Origin: Marinomonas sp. TW1
Lineage (GTDB): Bacteria; Pseudomonadota; Gammaproteobacteria; Pseudomonadales; Marinomonadaceae
Assembly (NCBI RefSeq): GCF_001625355.1
Contig: NZ_JSEE01000007.1
Location: 124,001 to 188,000 of the forward strand
DNA length: 64,000 bases
Direction: 5' to 3'
Shown: in pieces, positions 18,327 through 25,283 of the stretch
Position numbering within the stretch: position 1 is the first letter of the stretch
Layout of the letters: each line of letters starts with the position of its first letter
The notes under the pieces: generated by a model
What the model was told of the DNA's origin: nothing
Database searches by the model: none
The model's input: the letters and a program-made list of their open reading frames with translations, nothing else
Translations under genes and position numbers: made by a program

Positions 18327-18940
18327 AATTGTACCTTATTCGACACCCTAGGCCGGATGTGAAAGCGGGTTTATGTTACGGCGATATGGATGTGCCGTTG
18401 CAGAAGGGTTGGCAAACTCATGCACAGGCGTTAAAAACGTCACTGAATTTAGAGTATGACAATGTTAAAACTCGTTGTTACCACAGTCCTTTAAGTCGAG
18501 CGGCTTTATTAGCGAATCACATTAGTGATGGTCAATCTAAACCTATTGATGCTTTAAGAGAGATGGATTTTGGTCATTGGGAAGGGTTGTGTTGGTCCGA
18601 GATACCGCGACAAGAGATGGATGTTTGGGCTAGCGACATTGTCAATGAAAACCCATTTCAAGGTGAAACTTTGCAAGCAGTGGCAGATCGAGTATGGCAA
18701 TGGTGGCTTAGTGTCAAAGATGAGCCAATGGATACTTGTGTGCTGGTGGCGCATTCAGGTGTCATTAAAGTGCTTGTCAGTCTGTTGTGTGAATGGCCTT
18801 TATCAAAATGTTTTCGTATTGATGTTGACTTCACCAGTGTGAGTGAGTTTTCCATACAAGGCGAATGGGTGTCATTAAAACGTTTGGGCGCAGGGGACTG
18901 GTTTCTTCATACGCCAGAACAATCAAACGAATCATCATAA
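18323..18940 (+). CDS. cobC: Alpha-ribazole phosphatase-like histidine phosphatase
   Basis: 205 aa. The N-terminal YLIRHPRP (His at residue 7) is the phosphoacceptor motif of the histidine phosphatase superfamily, and VAHSGVIKVL supplies the second His. LCYGDMDVPLQ and LREMDFGHWEG fit alpha-ribazole-5'-phosphate phosphatase. RHG is changed to RHP, as in several CobC proteins. Its GTG start overlaps the cobS stop, which strongly supports a role in the cobalamin lower-loop pathway. Confidence 0.88.
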   Translation: MKLYLIRHPRPDVKAGLCYGDMDVPLQKGWQTHAQALKTSLNLEYDNVKTRCYHSPLSRAALLANHISDGQSKPIDALREMDFGHWEGLCWSEIPRQEMDVWASDIVNENPFQGETLQAVADRVWQWWLSVKDEPMDTCVLVAHSGVIKVLVSLLCEWPLSKCFRIDVDFTSVSEFSIQGEWVSLKRLGAGDWFLHTPEQSNESS

Positions 18941-18992
18941 AATCACTTGGCAATCGCTAAGTTAGCTTAGTTTGACAGAGATAAATTAAACA

Positions 18993-19607
18993 ATGTTGTT
19001 GTATCTATTAGGTATGTTTGGGATAGCGGCTTTTGCTGTGACTGGGGTGATCTCATCAGGTAAAAAGGACATGGATTTGTTCAGTGTGGTGTTTCTGGGT
19101 ATGGTAACCTCACTTGGAGGCGGTACCATTAGAGACACGGTGTTGGGCGTTGAAGATGTTTACTGGGTCAGTGATACCTCTTATCTTTGGGTCGCTTTTT
19201 TATCATCTTTGACGGCTTTTTTTGCGGTGCGTTACATGGAGGATCGACAGAGCGTTTTCCACTATGCTGACTCTTTTGGTTTGGCTCTGTTTACCGTGGT
19301 GGCCACGGAAAAAGTATTGGACCTAGGTTTTGCGCCAACGATTGCCATCACTATGGGAGTGATCACCGGCATTGCAGGGGGCATTATTCGAGATGTGTTG
19401 AGTCATCGTCCGCCACTGGTGTTAGGCAGAGAATTTTATGCAACGCCCGCTTTTCTGGGGGCGCTCTTGTTGGTGTTACTAGAAAAAAACATACCTTCAC
19501 ATGAATTTAACTCGATTTACGCCGTGGCATTAGTCTTTATACTGAGGGTCTTTGCAATCCATAAAGACTTATATTATCCAAGCTGGTTACTTTATAAAAA
19601 GCGTTAA
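18993..19607 (+). CDS. TRIC-type cation channel family protein (YadS/YicG-like)
   Basis: 204 aa with seven hydrophobic segments arranged as a repeated UPF0126 domain. The paired glycine-rich motifs TSLGGGTIRDTVLG and TGIAGGIIRDVLSHRPP identify the family. Prokaryotic TRIC proteins are trimeric monovalent-cation channels. It sits between cobC and cobO with short gaps, so it is probably co-transcribed with cobalamin genes; a direct role in that pathway is not known. Confidence 0.9.
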   Translation: MLLYLLGMFGIAAFAVTGVISSGKKDMDLFSVVFLGMVTSLGGGTIRDTVLGVEDVYWVSDTSYLWVAFLSSLTAFFAVRYMEDRQSVFHYADSFGLALFTVVATEKVLDLGFAPTIAITMGVITGIAGGIIRDVLSHRPPLVLGREFYATPAFLGALLLVLLEKNIPSHEFNSIYAVALVFILRVFAIHKDLYYPSWLLYKKR

Positions 19608-19629
19608 GAGATAAAAGAGGATAGGGCTA

Positions 19630-20244
19630 ATGGCAAACACAGCAACGCAAACCGAAGCTGAAAAACAACAAGCGCGCCTGCTAAAGAAGAAAGCAGTAGT
19701 GGATCAACGTATTGCTGCTGCAACAGAAGAACGTGGTGTCACGATTTTACTCACCGGTAATGGCAAAGGGAAAAGTTCCAGTGCCTTTGGCACCATGGCG
19801 AGAGCATTAGGCCATGGTCAAAAATGCGGCGTCATTCAGTTTATTAAAGGGCGTAAAGCCACTGGTGAGCAACTTTTTTTTGGTGAGCATCCGCACGTTG
19901 ATTTCCATGTGATGGGGCATGGTTTTACCTGGGAAACTCGTGATCCTGAACTGGAGCAAAAAGCGGCGAATCAGGCTTGGTCTATGGCTAAGGTTATGCT
20001 GGCTGATGAGAGTATTGATTTCGTTTTGTTGGACGAAATCACTTATATGTACAAATATGGCTATTTAGATGAACAAGATTTAATCGATGCTTTAGCCTCT
20101 CGTCCAGCACATCAGAATGTTATGATGACAGGGCGAACCGCGCCGCGAGTTCTACTGGATTCTGTAGATACTCACAGTAAGATTGCCAATGAACGGCATG
20201 CGTTTGCTGGTGGTGTCAAAGCCCAACCAGGTATTGAGTGGTAA
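19630..20244 (+). CDS. cobO: Cob(I)yrinic acid a,c-diamide adenosyltransferase
   Basis: 204 aa CobO/BtuR/CobA-type ATP:corrinoid adenosyltransferase, which attaches the upper 5'-deoxyadenosyl ligand. The P-loop TGNGKGKSS lies at about residues 41-49, then GVIQFIKG, FVLLDEITYMYKYG and MTGRTAPRVL match the family. AGAGGAT precedes the ATG. It is the last gene of the cobalamin run and is followed by a clear terminator. Confidence 0.95.
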   Translation: MANTATQTEAEKQQARLLKKKAVVDQRIAAATEERGVTILLTGNGKGKSSSAFGTMARALGHGQKCGVIQFIKGRKATGEQLFFGEHPHVDFHVMGHGFTWETRDPELEQKAANQAWSMAKVMLADESIDFVLLDEITYMYKYGYLDEQDLIDALASRPAHQNVMMTGRTAPRVLLDSVDTHSKIANERHAFAGGVKAQPGIEW

Positions 20245-20283
20245 CGTTTTTTTAGCGCATACAATATGTCCACGTGTTATTAA

Positions 20284-20312
20284 AAGGTCAGCGATAAGCT
20301 GGCCTTTTTTGT
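20284..20312 (+). terminator. Rho-independent terminator after cobO
   Basis: The stem AAGGTCAGC / GCTGGCCTT (one G-T pair) has loop GATAA and is followed by a T-run. It closes the cobalamin transcript. Confidence 0.85.
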
Positions 20313-20398
20313 GCCTGTCTTTCCCCCGTTTTCGAAAAAAGCATTATTAATAATGAGTTTTATTCTCAAAATTGCTGGATTTATTTTGTTTTGTTTAC

Positions 20399-20417
20399 GA
20401 TAATGATTCTCATTAGA
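20399..20417. promoter_or_regulatory. Fur box upstream of the NiSOD operon
   Basis: GATAATGATTCTCATTAGA matches the 19-bp Fur consensus at 15 of 19 positions, counted by hand. The first half, GATAAT, could also serve as a -10 element, so Fur-iron binding would block the promoter. It lies 37 nt upstream of the first gene of the nickel superoxide dismutase operon. Confidence 0.75.
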
Positions 20418-20453
20418 TCTTAATGATTGACCTGCTTGGTCGCGGAGGAAACG

Positions 20454-20897
20454 ATGCAAAACTGGGAACGTTTAACAAGACAAGCCAATAAAGCTTATTC
20501 AAACCATGATTACTCAGACTCGATCGAGCTTAATCAACAAGCACTTCAGCAGGTTGAGCAATCCTTTGACGATGATTTTCATCAAGACGCTGAGTCTGTT
20601 GTGGCGGCCGCGGCAGTGAGCTTTCTCAATATCGCTGAGTCTTACACGGCGCTGGGCGACTTCCTATCTGCCAACACGCAATACGAAAGCGCGGTGAATT
20701 TTTTACAGGCTGTCATTGTGCGTCCAGATATGGATGAAGACCAACGTGGATTGATTATGAGAACGGCAACTCACATTCGTTTTGAATGGGAGCTGTTCTC
20801 ACAGAGCCATAGCAAACATGTTATGGCTCAAAGTAAAGCGCTGATGCGTTCTATTACAAATGTTGTTACCAGTCAGGCCACTATGGTGCGCCATTAA
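20454..20897 (+). CDS. TPR-like protein, DUF2753-like, first gene of NiSOD operon
   Basis: 147 aa, soluble and helical. WERLTRQANKAYSNHDYSDS and the ALGDFLSANTQYESAVNFLQ helix pairs look like degenerate tetratricopeptide repeats, and the overall pattern recalls DUF2753 proteins of marine gammaproteobacteria (from memory). No function is known. The ATG at 20454 has GGAGG 7 nt upstream. It directly follows the Fur box and is 29 nt from the small membrane protein gene, so it is probably co-expressed with sodN. A role as an assembly or partner protein is inference. Confidence 0.75.
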   Translation: MQNWERLTRQANKAYSNHDYSDSIELNQQALQQVEQSFDDDFHQDAESVVAAAAVSFLNIAESYTALGDFLSANTQYESAVNFLQAVIVRPDMDEDQRGLIMRTATHIRFEWELFSQSHSKHVMAQSKALMRSITNVVTSQATMVRH

Positions 20898-20926
20898 ATT
20901 CGCTTTAAATTGATAAGGATAAATAT

Positions 20927-21148
20927 ATGAAATCTGCTGTTACATCGCTCGTTGCTGGTCTCTGTTTGGCTCTGATGAGTTCAATGGTGCTAGCACACCC
21001 AGGTCACGACCATGCTCATTGGTCTAGTGAGTTGATTCATATGTTAACTTGGCTAGCCATTGCTAGTGTGATCGTAGGCGGCTTAATTTATAAGCAAGTA
21101 CTACGTCGTAAAGGTTCTAAGCAGGAGGATAAAAACCATGATGCATAA
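20927..21148 (+). CDS. Small His-rich membrane protein in NiSOD operon
   Basis: 73 aa. A signal peptide (LVAGLCLALMSSMVLA) ends at about residue 23, and the mature protein would start with HPGHDHAHW, a metal-ligand-rich stretch like the start of HupE/UreJ nickel permeases. One hydrophobic helix (MLTWLAIASVIVGGLIY) follows, then a basic tail. An AAGGA site precedes the ATG. Its end overlaps the sodN start by 11 bp, which indicates coupled translation. Periplasmic nickel or metal binding is plausible but unproven. Confidence 0.75.
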   Translation: MKSAVTSLVAGLCLALMSSMVLAHPGHDHAHWSSELIHMLTWLAIASVIVGGLIYKQVLRRKGSKQEDKNHDA

Positions 21149-21641
21149 TATGGTTAAAGTGTTAGATAAGGTGATTGGTTTTAAAACAGCCCAAGCTCAC
21201 TGTGATATTCCGTGCAAAATTTACGATCCCTCAACCGCTCTAGTGGCAGCGTTAAGTTGTGTTCGTTTGATGGATCTGATTAAAGAAATCGAAGACAAAG
21301 AAACATTAACGGTTGCAGATTATGCTCAAATTGCCCGTTTAGTAGGTGAAAAAGAATCAGCGAGCACTGAGGTAAAAGAAGCGGTTCGTATTATTTGGGG
21401 CGATTATTTTAAAGCGCCTCAATTCGAACAAGTGCCGAATGCTCATGATTTGACCCACAGTATTATGTTGCAAGCGTCAAAATGTAAACAAGGCATCAAA
21501 CGTGAAGAGGGCGAAAAACTGGTGTCATTGGTAAATGAGTTTGCTGAAGCCTTTTGGTTAACAAAAGGAGTGGCAACCTATAAAGCACCTTGTCCTTATC
21601 CGCCTATGCTGGACACTGTCTACCCTGATCTTAAGGGGTGA
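21138..21641 (+). CDS. sodN: Nickel-type superoxide dismutase precursor
   Basis: 167 aa. The nickel-hook motif HCDIPCKIYDP begins at residue 21, after a short propeptide (MMHNMVKVLDKVIGFKTAQA) that must be removed to free the His amino group that ligates nickel. Cys22 and Cys26 are the thiolate ligands. It dismutes superoxide to peroxide and oxygen. GGAGG lies 9 nt before the first ATG; a second ATG follows immediately. Neighbouring sodX encodes the protease that would cut the propeptide. The mature chain is somewhat longer than that of Streptomyces NiSOD. Confidence 0.96.
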   Translation: MMHNMVKVLDKVIGFKTAQAHCDIPCKIYDPSTALVAALSCVRLMDLIKEIEDKETLTVADYAQIARLVGEKESASTEVKEAVRIIWGDYFKAPQFEQVPNAHDLTHSIMLQASKCKQGIKREEGEKLVSLVNEFAEAFWLTKGVATYKAPCPYPPMLDTVYPDLKG

Positions 21642-21724
21642 TTTGTTTTATGAGCATCGGGAAAGTCTAATGCCTTTTCTGATGCTCTGTTCCTGTCATA
21701 TTATCGATTGATGAAGGAGGAATT

Positions 21725-22024
21725 ATGTTGCGCTTCATCAAAGTTCAAGGGGAGAGCATGGCCCCAAATCTTCATGATGGCGATTTTGTTTTTATTAGTC
21801 GTTGGTATCGTAAGCTCAAAGTTGGTCAGCTAGTTGTGGTTGATCATGCCTTATATGGCTATATCGTTAAAAAAATATTGCATATCGCGCCGGATGGACA
21901 GTTATGGCTTGGTGGTGAAAATAATAAAAGCCTTCAGTCTGAGCGGATTGGTTGGGTATCACCAAGGCGTGTTATTGGTAAGGTGATAGGTCGTATTTGC
22001 GCTTCTCAAAGAAAGCTTCAATGA
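21725..22024 (+). CDS. sodX: Nickel-type superoxide dismutase maturation protease
   Basis: 99 aa, a compact S24/S26-type signal-peptidase fold without a membrane anchor. The nucleophile is Ser11 in VQGESMAPNLHDGD, and the general-base Lys is K49 or K50 in YGYIVKKIL. Members located beside sodN remove its propeptide. An AAGGAGGA ribosome-binding site precedes the ATG. It is 83 nt downstream of sodN in the same direction, so an operon is very likely. Confidence 0.92.
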   Translation: MLRFIKVQGESMAPNLHDGDFVFISRWYRKLKVGQLVVVDHALYGYIVKKILHIAPDGQLWLGGENNKSLQSERIGWVSPRRVIGKVIGRICASQRKLQ

Positions 22025-22153
22025 AGTGTCTATAAAACTGGACACTTTTCTCAAATCACTAGAATTTGTTTCCTCTCCTTGTCTTGGTCTCGTTGATCTT
22101 TTTCTCTAAAATCCCGCCCATTACGAATCAAGTTAAATACCTCAAGGAAAAGC

Positions 22154-22774
22154 ATGTCCACAACAGAGTTACCAAAAGTTCAAAAACATACCCGCTTAGA
22201 AGACATTCAAGCCATGGTGATCGGAACATTAATCATCGCGCTGGGAGTGAGTCTGTTTACTCAAGCCGGACTGTTAACCGGTGGCTCCGCTGGATTAGCG
22301 TTTTTGATTCAGTATTCAACATCGTTAACCTTTGGTCAGGCTTTTTTTCTAATTAACCTACCATTTTATGTATTGGCTATTTGGCACTTTGGCTGGAATT
22401 TCACATTGAAAACCTTTGTCGCGGTTTTCTGTGTCTCGGTTTTTTCGGACGTTACGCCTATGCTGGTATCGTTTGAAGCAGTTGATCCTGTTTATGCCAG
22501 TATGACAGGAGGCTTCTTGATGGGAGTGGGTTTCCTCATGTTATTTCGTCACAATGCGAGTCTGGGTGGGGTGAACATTCTCGCTCGTTATTTAGCAGAG
22601 AAACACGGAATTTCCATGGGAAAATTTCAAATGGTGGTTGATTGCACCATAGTGATGACATCTATTTTTGTGGTGGATTATCGCTTAATTATCATTTCGT
22701 TTGTGGGTGCCATTGCTTTAAATATGATCATTGCGGTGAATCATAAACCAGGACGATACATGGGAAATGTATAA
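22154..22774 (+). CDS. YitT family membrane protein (DUF161)
   Basis: 206 aa with about five or six hydrophobic helices. The glycine-rich AGLLTGGSAGLAFLIQY and the later ASLGGVNILARYLAEKHGIS are typical YitT motifs. It lacks the C-terminal DUF2179 domain of many Firmicute members, which is usual for the short proteobacterial form. The function is unknown; transport of a small solute is generally assumed. A terminator follows. Confidence 0.88.
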   Translation: MSTTELPKVQKHTRLEDIQAMVIGTLIIALGVSLFTQAGLLTGGSAGLAFLIQYSTSLTFGQAFFLINLPFYVLAIWHFGWNFTLKTFVAVFCVSVFSDVTPMLVSFEAVDPVYASMTGGFLMGVGFLMLFRHNASLGGVNILARYLAEKHGISMGKFQMVVDCTIVMTSIFVVDYRLIIISFVGAIALNMIIAVNHKPGRYMGNV

Positions 22775-22791
22775 AATAATACAGCGTGTTT

Positions 22792-22817
22792 AAAAAGCGG
22801 CATTTGCCGCTTTTTTT
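22792..22817 (+). terminator. Rho-independent terminator after the YitT gene
   Basis: The stem AAGCGGC / GCCGCTT with a 4-nt ATTT loop is followed by seven T's. Confidence 0.9.
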
Positions 22818-22919
22818 GTGTATTTATCCACTCAATCGCGGATTTTTACACTTAAGATTTCCTAAAATATGGCCTCTCGGGTATGATTACGCCAAATATA
22901 AAACAGAGGAAATAAGCGT

Positions 22920-23450
22920 TTGGAGTTATTAAAGGTAGATAACCTTAATCCTTATCTAGATGACCTTGTTGAATTACTGATTGATGCCGTTGATTCCGGT
23001 GCCCCGATTGGCTTTTTACCGCCAATGAGTGAACCTGAAGCAAAAGCCTATTGGTTGTCCGTAAATGATGAATTGCTGGAAAATGCTCGCCAAGTTTTAT
23101 TAGTGCGAGAAGATGATAAAGTGGTTGGCAGCGTGCAAATCGGCATGTCACCTAAGGCCAATGCTTTGCATCGATGTGATGTCGAAAAGCTCATGGTACA
23201 CACTCAAGCTCGTGAAAATGGTTTAGGCAGTACCTTGATGAAAGGTGTCGAGCGAGTGGCGGCTGCGATGCAAAGACAACTATTAATCCTTGAAGTGCGA
23301 AGTGATGACATAGCTCACGATATGTATGTCAACATGGGATACATTCCATTTGGGGAAGTACCAGGTTATACCCGCAGTGCAAATGGCATGCTGCACAACT
23401 CTACTTTCTTTTATAAAGAAATTGAAACCACCCATGAAGTATTTTCTTAA
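22920..23450 (+). CDS. GNAT family N-acetyltransferase
   Basis: 176 aa. The acetyl-CoA-binding motif A region reads VEKLMVHTQARENGLGSTLMKGVE, with the G-L-G-S-T pyrophosphate loop, and ends with MYVNMGYIPFGEVPGY. The protein resembles acetyltransferases acting on small amines or amino acids; the substrate is unknown. The start is TTG at 22920 with AGAGGA 9 nt upstream. It may be co-transcribed with rsuA, 17 nt downstream. Confidence 0.88.
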   Translation: MELLKVDNLNPYLDDLVELLIDAVDSGAPIGFLPPMSEPEAKAYWLSVNDELLENARQVLLVREDDKVVGSVQIGMSPKANALHRCDVEKLMVHTQARENGLGSTLMKGVERVAAAMQRQLLILEVRSDDIAHDMYVNMGYIPFGEVPGYTRSANGMLHNSTFFYKEIETTHEVFS

Positions 23451-23467
23451 TCAGCGTAGGCCCACCA

Positions 23468-24157
23468 TTGAGACTTGATTTTTATTTATCCCATGTGACT
23501 GAACTTGCCCGTAAAGCGGCTAAAATTGCGGCAGCGAAAGGGCGAGTAACCGTTAATGGTGACGTGGTCAAAAAAGCCAATTATACAGTGCAAGAAACGG
23601 ATCAAATTTGTCTTGATGCTGAATTACTGGCATGGCCATCAGAAGGCTATTATTTGCTGAACAAACCAGCGGGTTACGTTTGTGCTAATCAAGACCCTGA
23701 ACATCCGATTGTATTAGATTTACTGCCAGCACACCTTGGTCAACAATTAAATATAGTTGGTCGATTGGATAAAGACACAACCGGCTTACTATTGCTGACA
23801 ACCGATGGTCAATGGCTGCATCGCATCACTTCTCCTCGACATGTTTGTGACAAGCGATATCGTGTTCATTTAGCGGATCCTATTTTGGATGAGGCGATAC
23901 AACAACTTGAAAAAGGGGTGTTGTTAAACGGTGAAAGTCAATTGACGCAGCCTGCCAAGGTGGAGCGTATCGCAAGTGATGCCATTTATCTCACCATTCA
24001 AGAAGGTAAGTATCATCAAGTGAAACGTATGTTGGCGGCGGTGGGCAATCGAGTAGCTGAACTGCATCGTGATCAGATTGGTCCTTTACAATTGGATGAA
24101 ACGCTTGCCGCGGGAGAATATCGAGCCTTAACAAGCGATGAAGTGGCTTACTTTTAA
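23468..24157 (+). CDS. rsuA: 16S rRNA pseudouridine(516) synthase-like enzyme
   Basis: 229 aa. An N-terminal S4 domain (MRLDFYLSHVTELARKAAKIAAAKGRVTVNG, split by me as residues 1-31) precedes the pseudouridine synthase core. GRLDKDTTGLLLLT holds the catalytic Asp, and EGKYHQVKRMLAAVGNRV is the conserved RsuA/RluB-family block. The length and S4 arrangement fit RsuA, which modifies U516 of 16S rRNA. The TTG start at 23468 is supported by the conserved N-terminus MRLD. Confidence 0.9.
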   Translation: MRLDFYLSHVTELARKAAKIAAAKGRVTVNGDVVKKANYTVQETDQICLDAELLAWPSEGYYLLNKPAGYVCANQDPEHPIVLDLLPAHLGQQLNIVGRLDKDTTGLLLLTTDGQWLHRITSPRHVCDKRYRVHLADPILDEAIQQLEKGVLLNGESQLTQPAKVERIASDAIYLTIQEGKYHQVKRMLAAVGNRVAELHRDQIGPLQLDETLAAGEYRALTSDEVAYF

Positions 24158-24184
24158 AGACTTAACGATAAAGAGAAAAACACT

Positions 24185-24556
24185 ATGACAGAATTATCGA
24201 TGGATCAAAGAGTACAATTATTGGTGTCACCAGACAGTGAGCGTTTGGCGTATTTTATTGAACAAGCTAAGGTCACTCAGCAAGTCTGGAGTTTAAGCAA
24301 CGAAGAAGGCTTCGTCATGGTTGAAACAGACGATGGTGATTGTGTGATGGTATGGCCTGATGCTGAGTTTGCTAGTCAATGGGCGATTGATGATTGGGAT
24401 GATTGTGAGCCAGTGGCAGTCTCTCTTGAGACCTTTAAGACTGAGTGGTTACCAAGTCTTACAGCCGATAAGATCACAGTAGCCGTTTTTCCTAATATTG
24501 AAGACGAAGGTAAGTTGTCGACTGCGGAAGAGTTGACCACTCTTTTAGCTGAGTAA
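24185..24556 (+). CDS. DUF2750 domain-containing protein
   Basis: 123 aa, acidic and soluble. RLAYFIEQAKVTQQVWSL and the Trp/Asp-rich VMVWPDAEFASQWAIDDW are the DUF2750 signature. The function is unknown. It follows rsuA by 27 nt on the same strand with an AAAGAG site, so it may be the end of that transcript. Confidence 0.87.
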   Translation: MTELSMDQRVQLLVSPDSERLAYFIEQAKVTQQVWSLSNEEGFVMVETDDGDCVMVWPDAEFASQWAIDDWDDCEPVAVSLETFKTEWLPSLTADKITVAVFPNIEDEGKLSTAEELTTLLAE

Positions 24557-24638
24557 TAACGTTTAAAAATAAACCATTCGTGGGCATGACGAATGGGCGT
24601 ATTTGCTATGGAATATCAACATTAAGGAACGACCCCTT

Positions 24639-25259
24639 ATGAGTAAGCGCCAAAATCATCGTGAAGAAGTCTTTGTTAAAATACTGGATGCCGCCGAGGT
24701 TGAGTTCGGATTGAAGGGTTATAACGGTGCTAGTTTGCAGCATATTGCGGAACGTGCAGGTCTACCAAAACCAAACATTATTTATTATTTTCAATCGAAA
24801 GCGAATCTATATAAACAGGTGTTAGATCAGACTCTAATGGGGTGGAATGATTTGTTTGATCGGGCAACCGTAGAAAACGATCCGGCAGAAGTGATAGACA
24901 GCTTTATCCGAGTGAAGTTAAAAAACAGTTTTGATAAGCCCGTAGCATCACGATTATTTGCCATGGAAGTGGTCAGTGGTGCGAATCACATCGGCGATTA
25001 TTTAAAAGAAGAGTTACGTCCGTGGTTTGTGTCACGAGTTGAGCTGTTAGAGGCTTGGATGAACGCTGGAAAAATGCGTCAAACAGATGCGGCGAGTTTG
25101 ATCTTTATGATTTGGGCGACCACTCAACACTATGCTGACTTTGAAGCACAGGTGCTGGCATTAAGTGGTAAAGAAGGGTATGACGAAGACGACTTAATGC
25201 GCATTGGTGATGCGATAAGCGGCATTGTCCTTGCTGGTTGTGGCCTTACTAAAGCCTAG
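24639..25259 (+). CDS. TetR-family regulator, RutR-like
   Basis: 206 aa. The N-terminal HTH (about residues 10-60) reads ILDAAEVEFGLKGYNGASLQHIAERAGLPKPNIIYYF. The C-terminal ligand domain (ASRLFAMEVVSGANHIGDYL, then TQHYADFEAQV) matches the YcdC/RutR C-domain, which in E. coli senses uracil and controls pyrimidine degradation. No rut genes are nearby, so the target is unknown. The ATG at 24639 has AAGGAA upstream. Confidence 0.88.
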   Translation: MSKRQNHREEVFVKILDAAEVEFGLKGYNGASLQHIAERAGLPKPNIIYYFQSKANLYKQVLDQTLMGWNDLFDRATVENDPAEVIDSFIRVKLKNSFDKPVASRLFAMEVVSGANHIGDYLKEELRPWFVSRVELLEAWMNAGKMRQTDAASLIFMIWATTQHYADFEAQVLALSGKEGYDEDDLMRIGDAISGIVLAGCGLTKA

Positions 25260-25283
25260 TGTTTGTGTTTATTTTGGCTAAGT

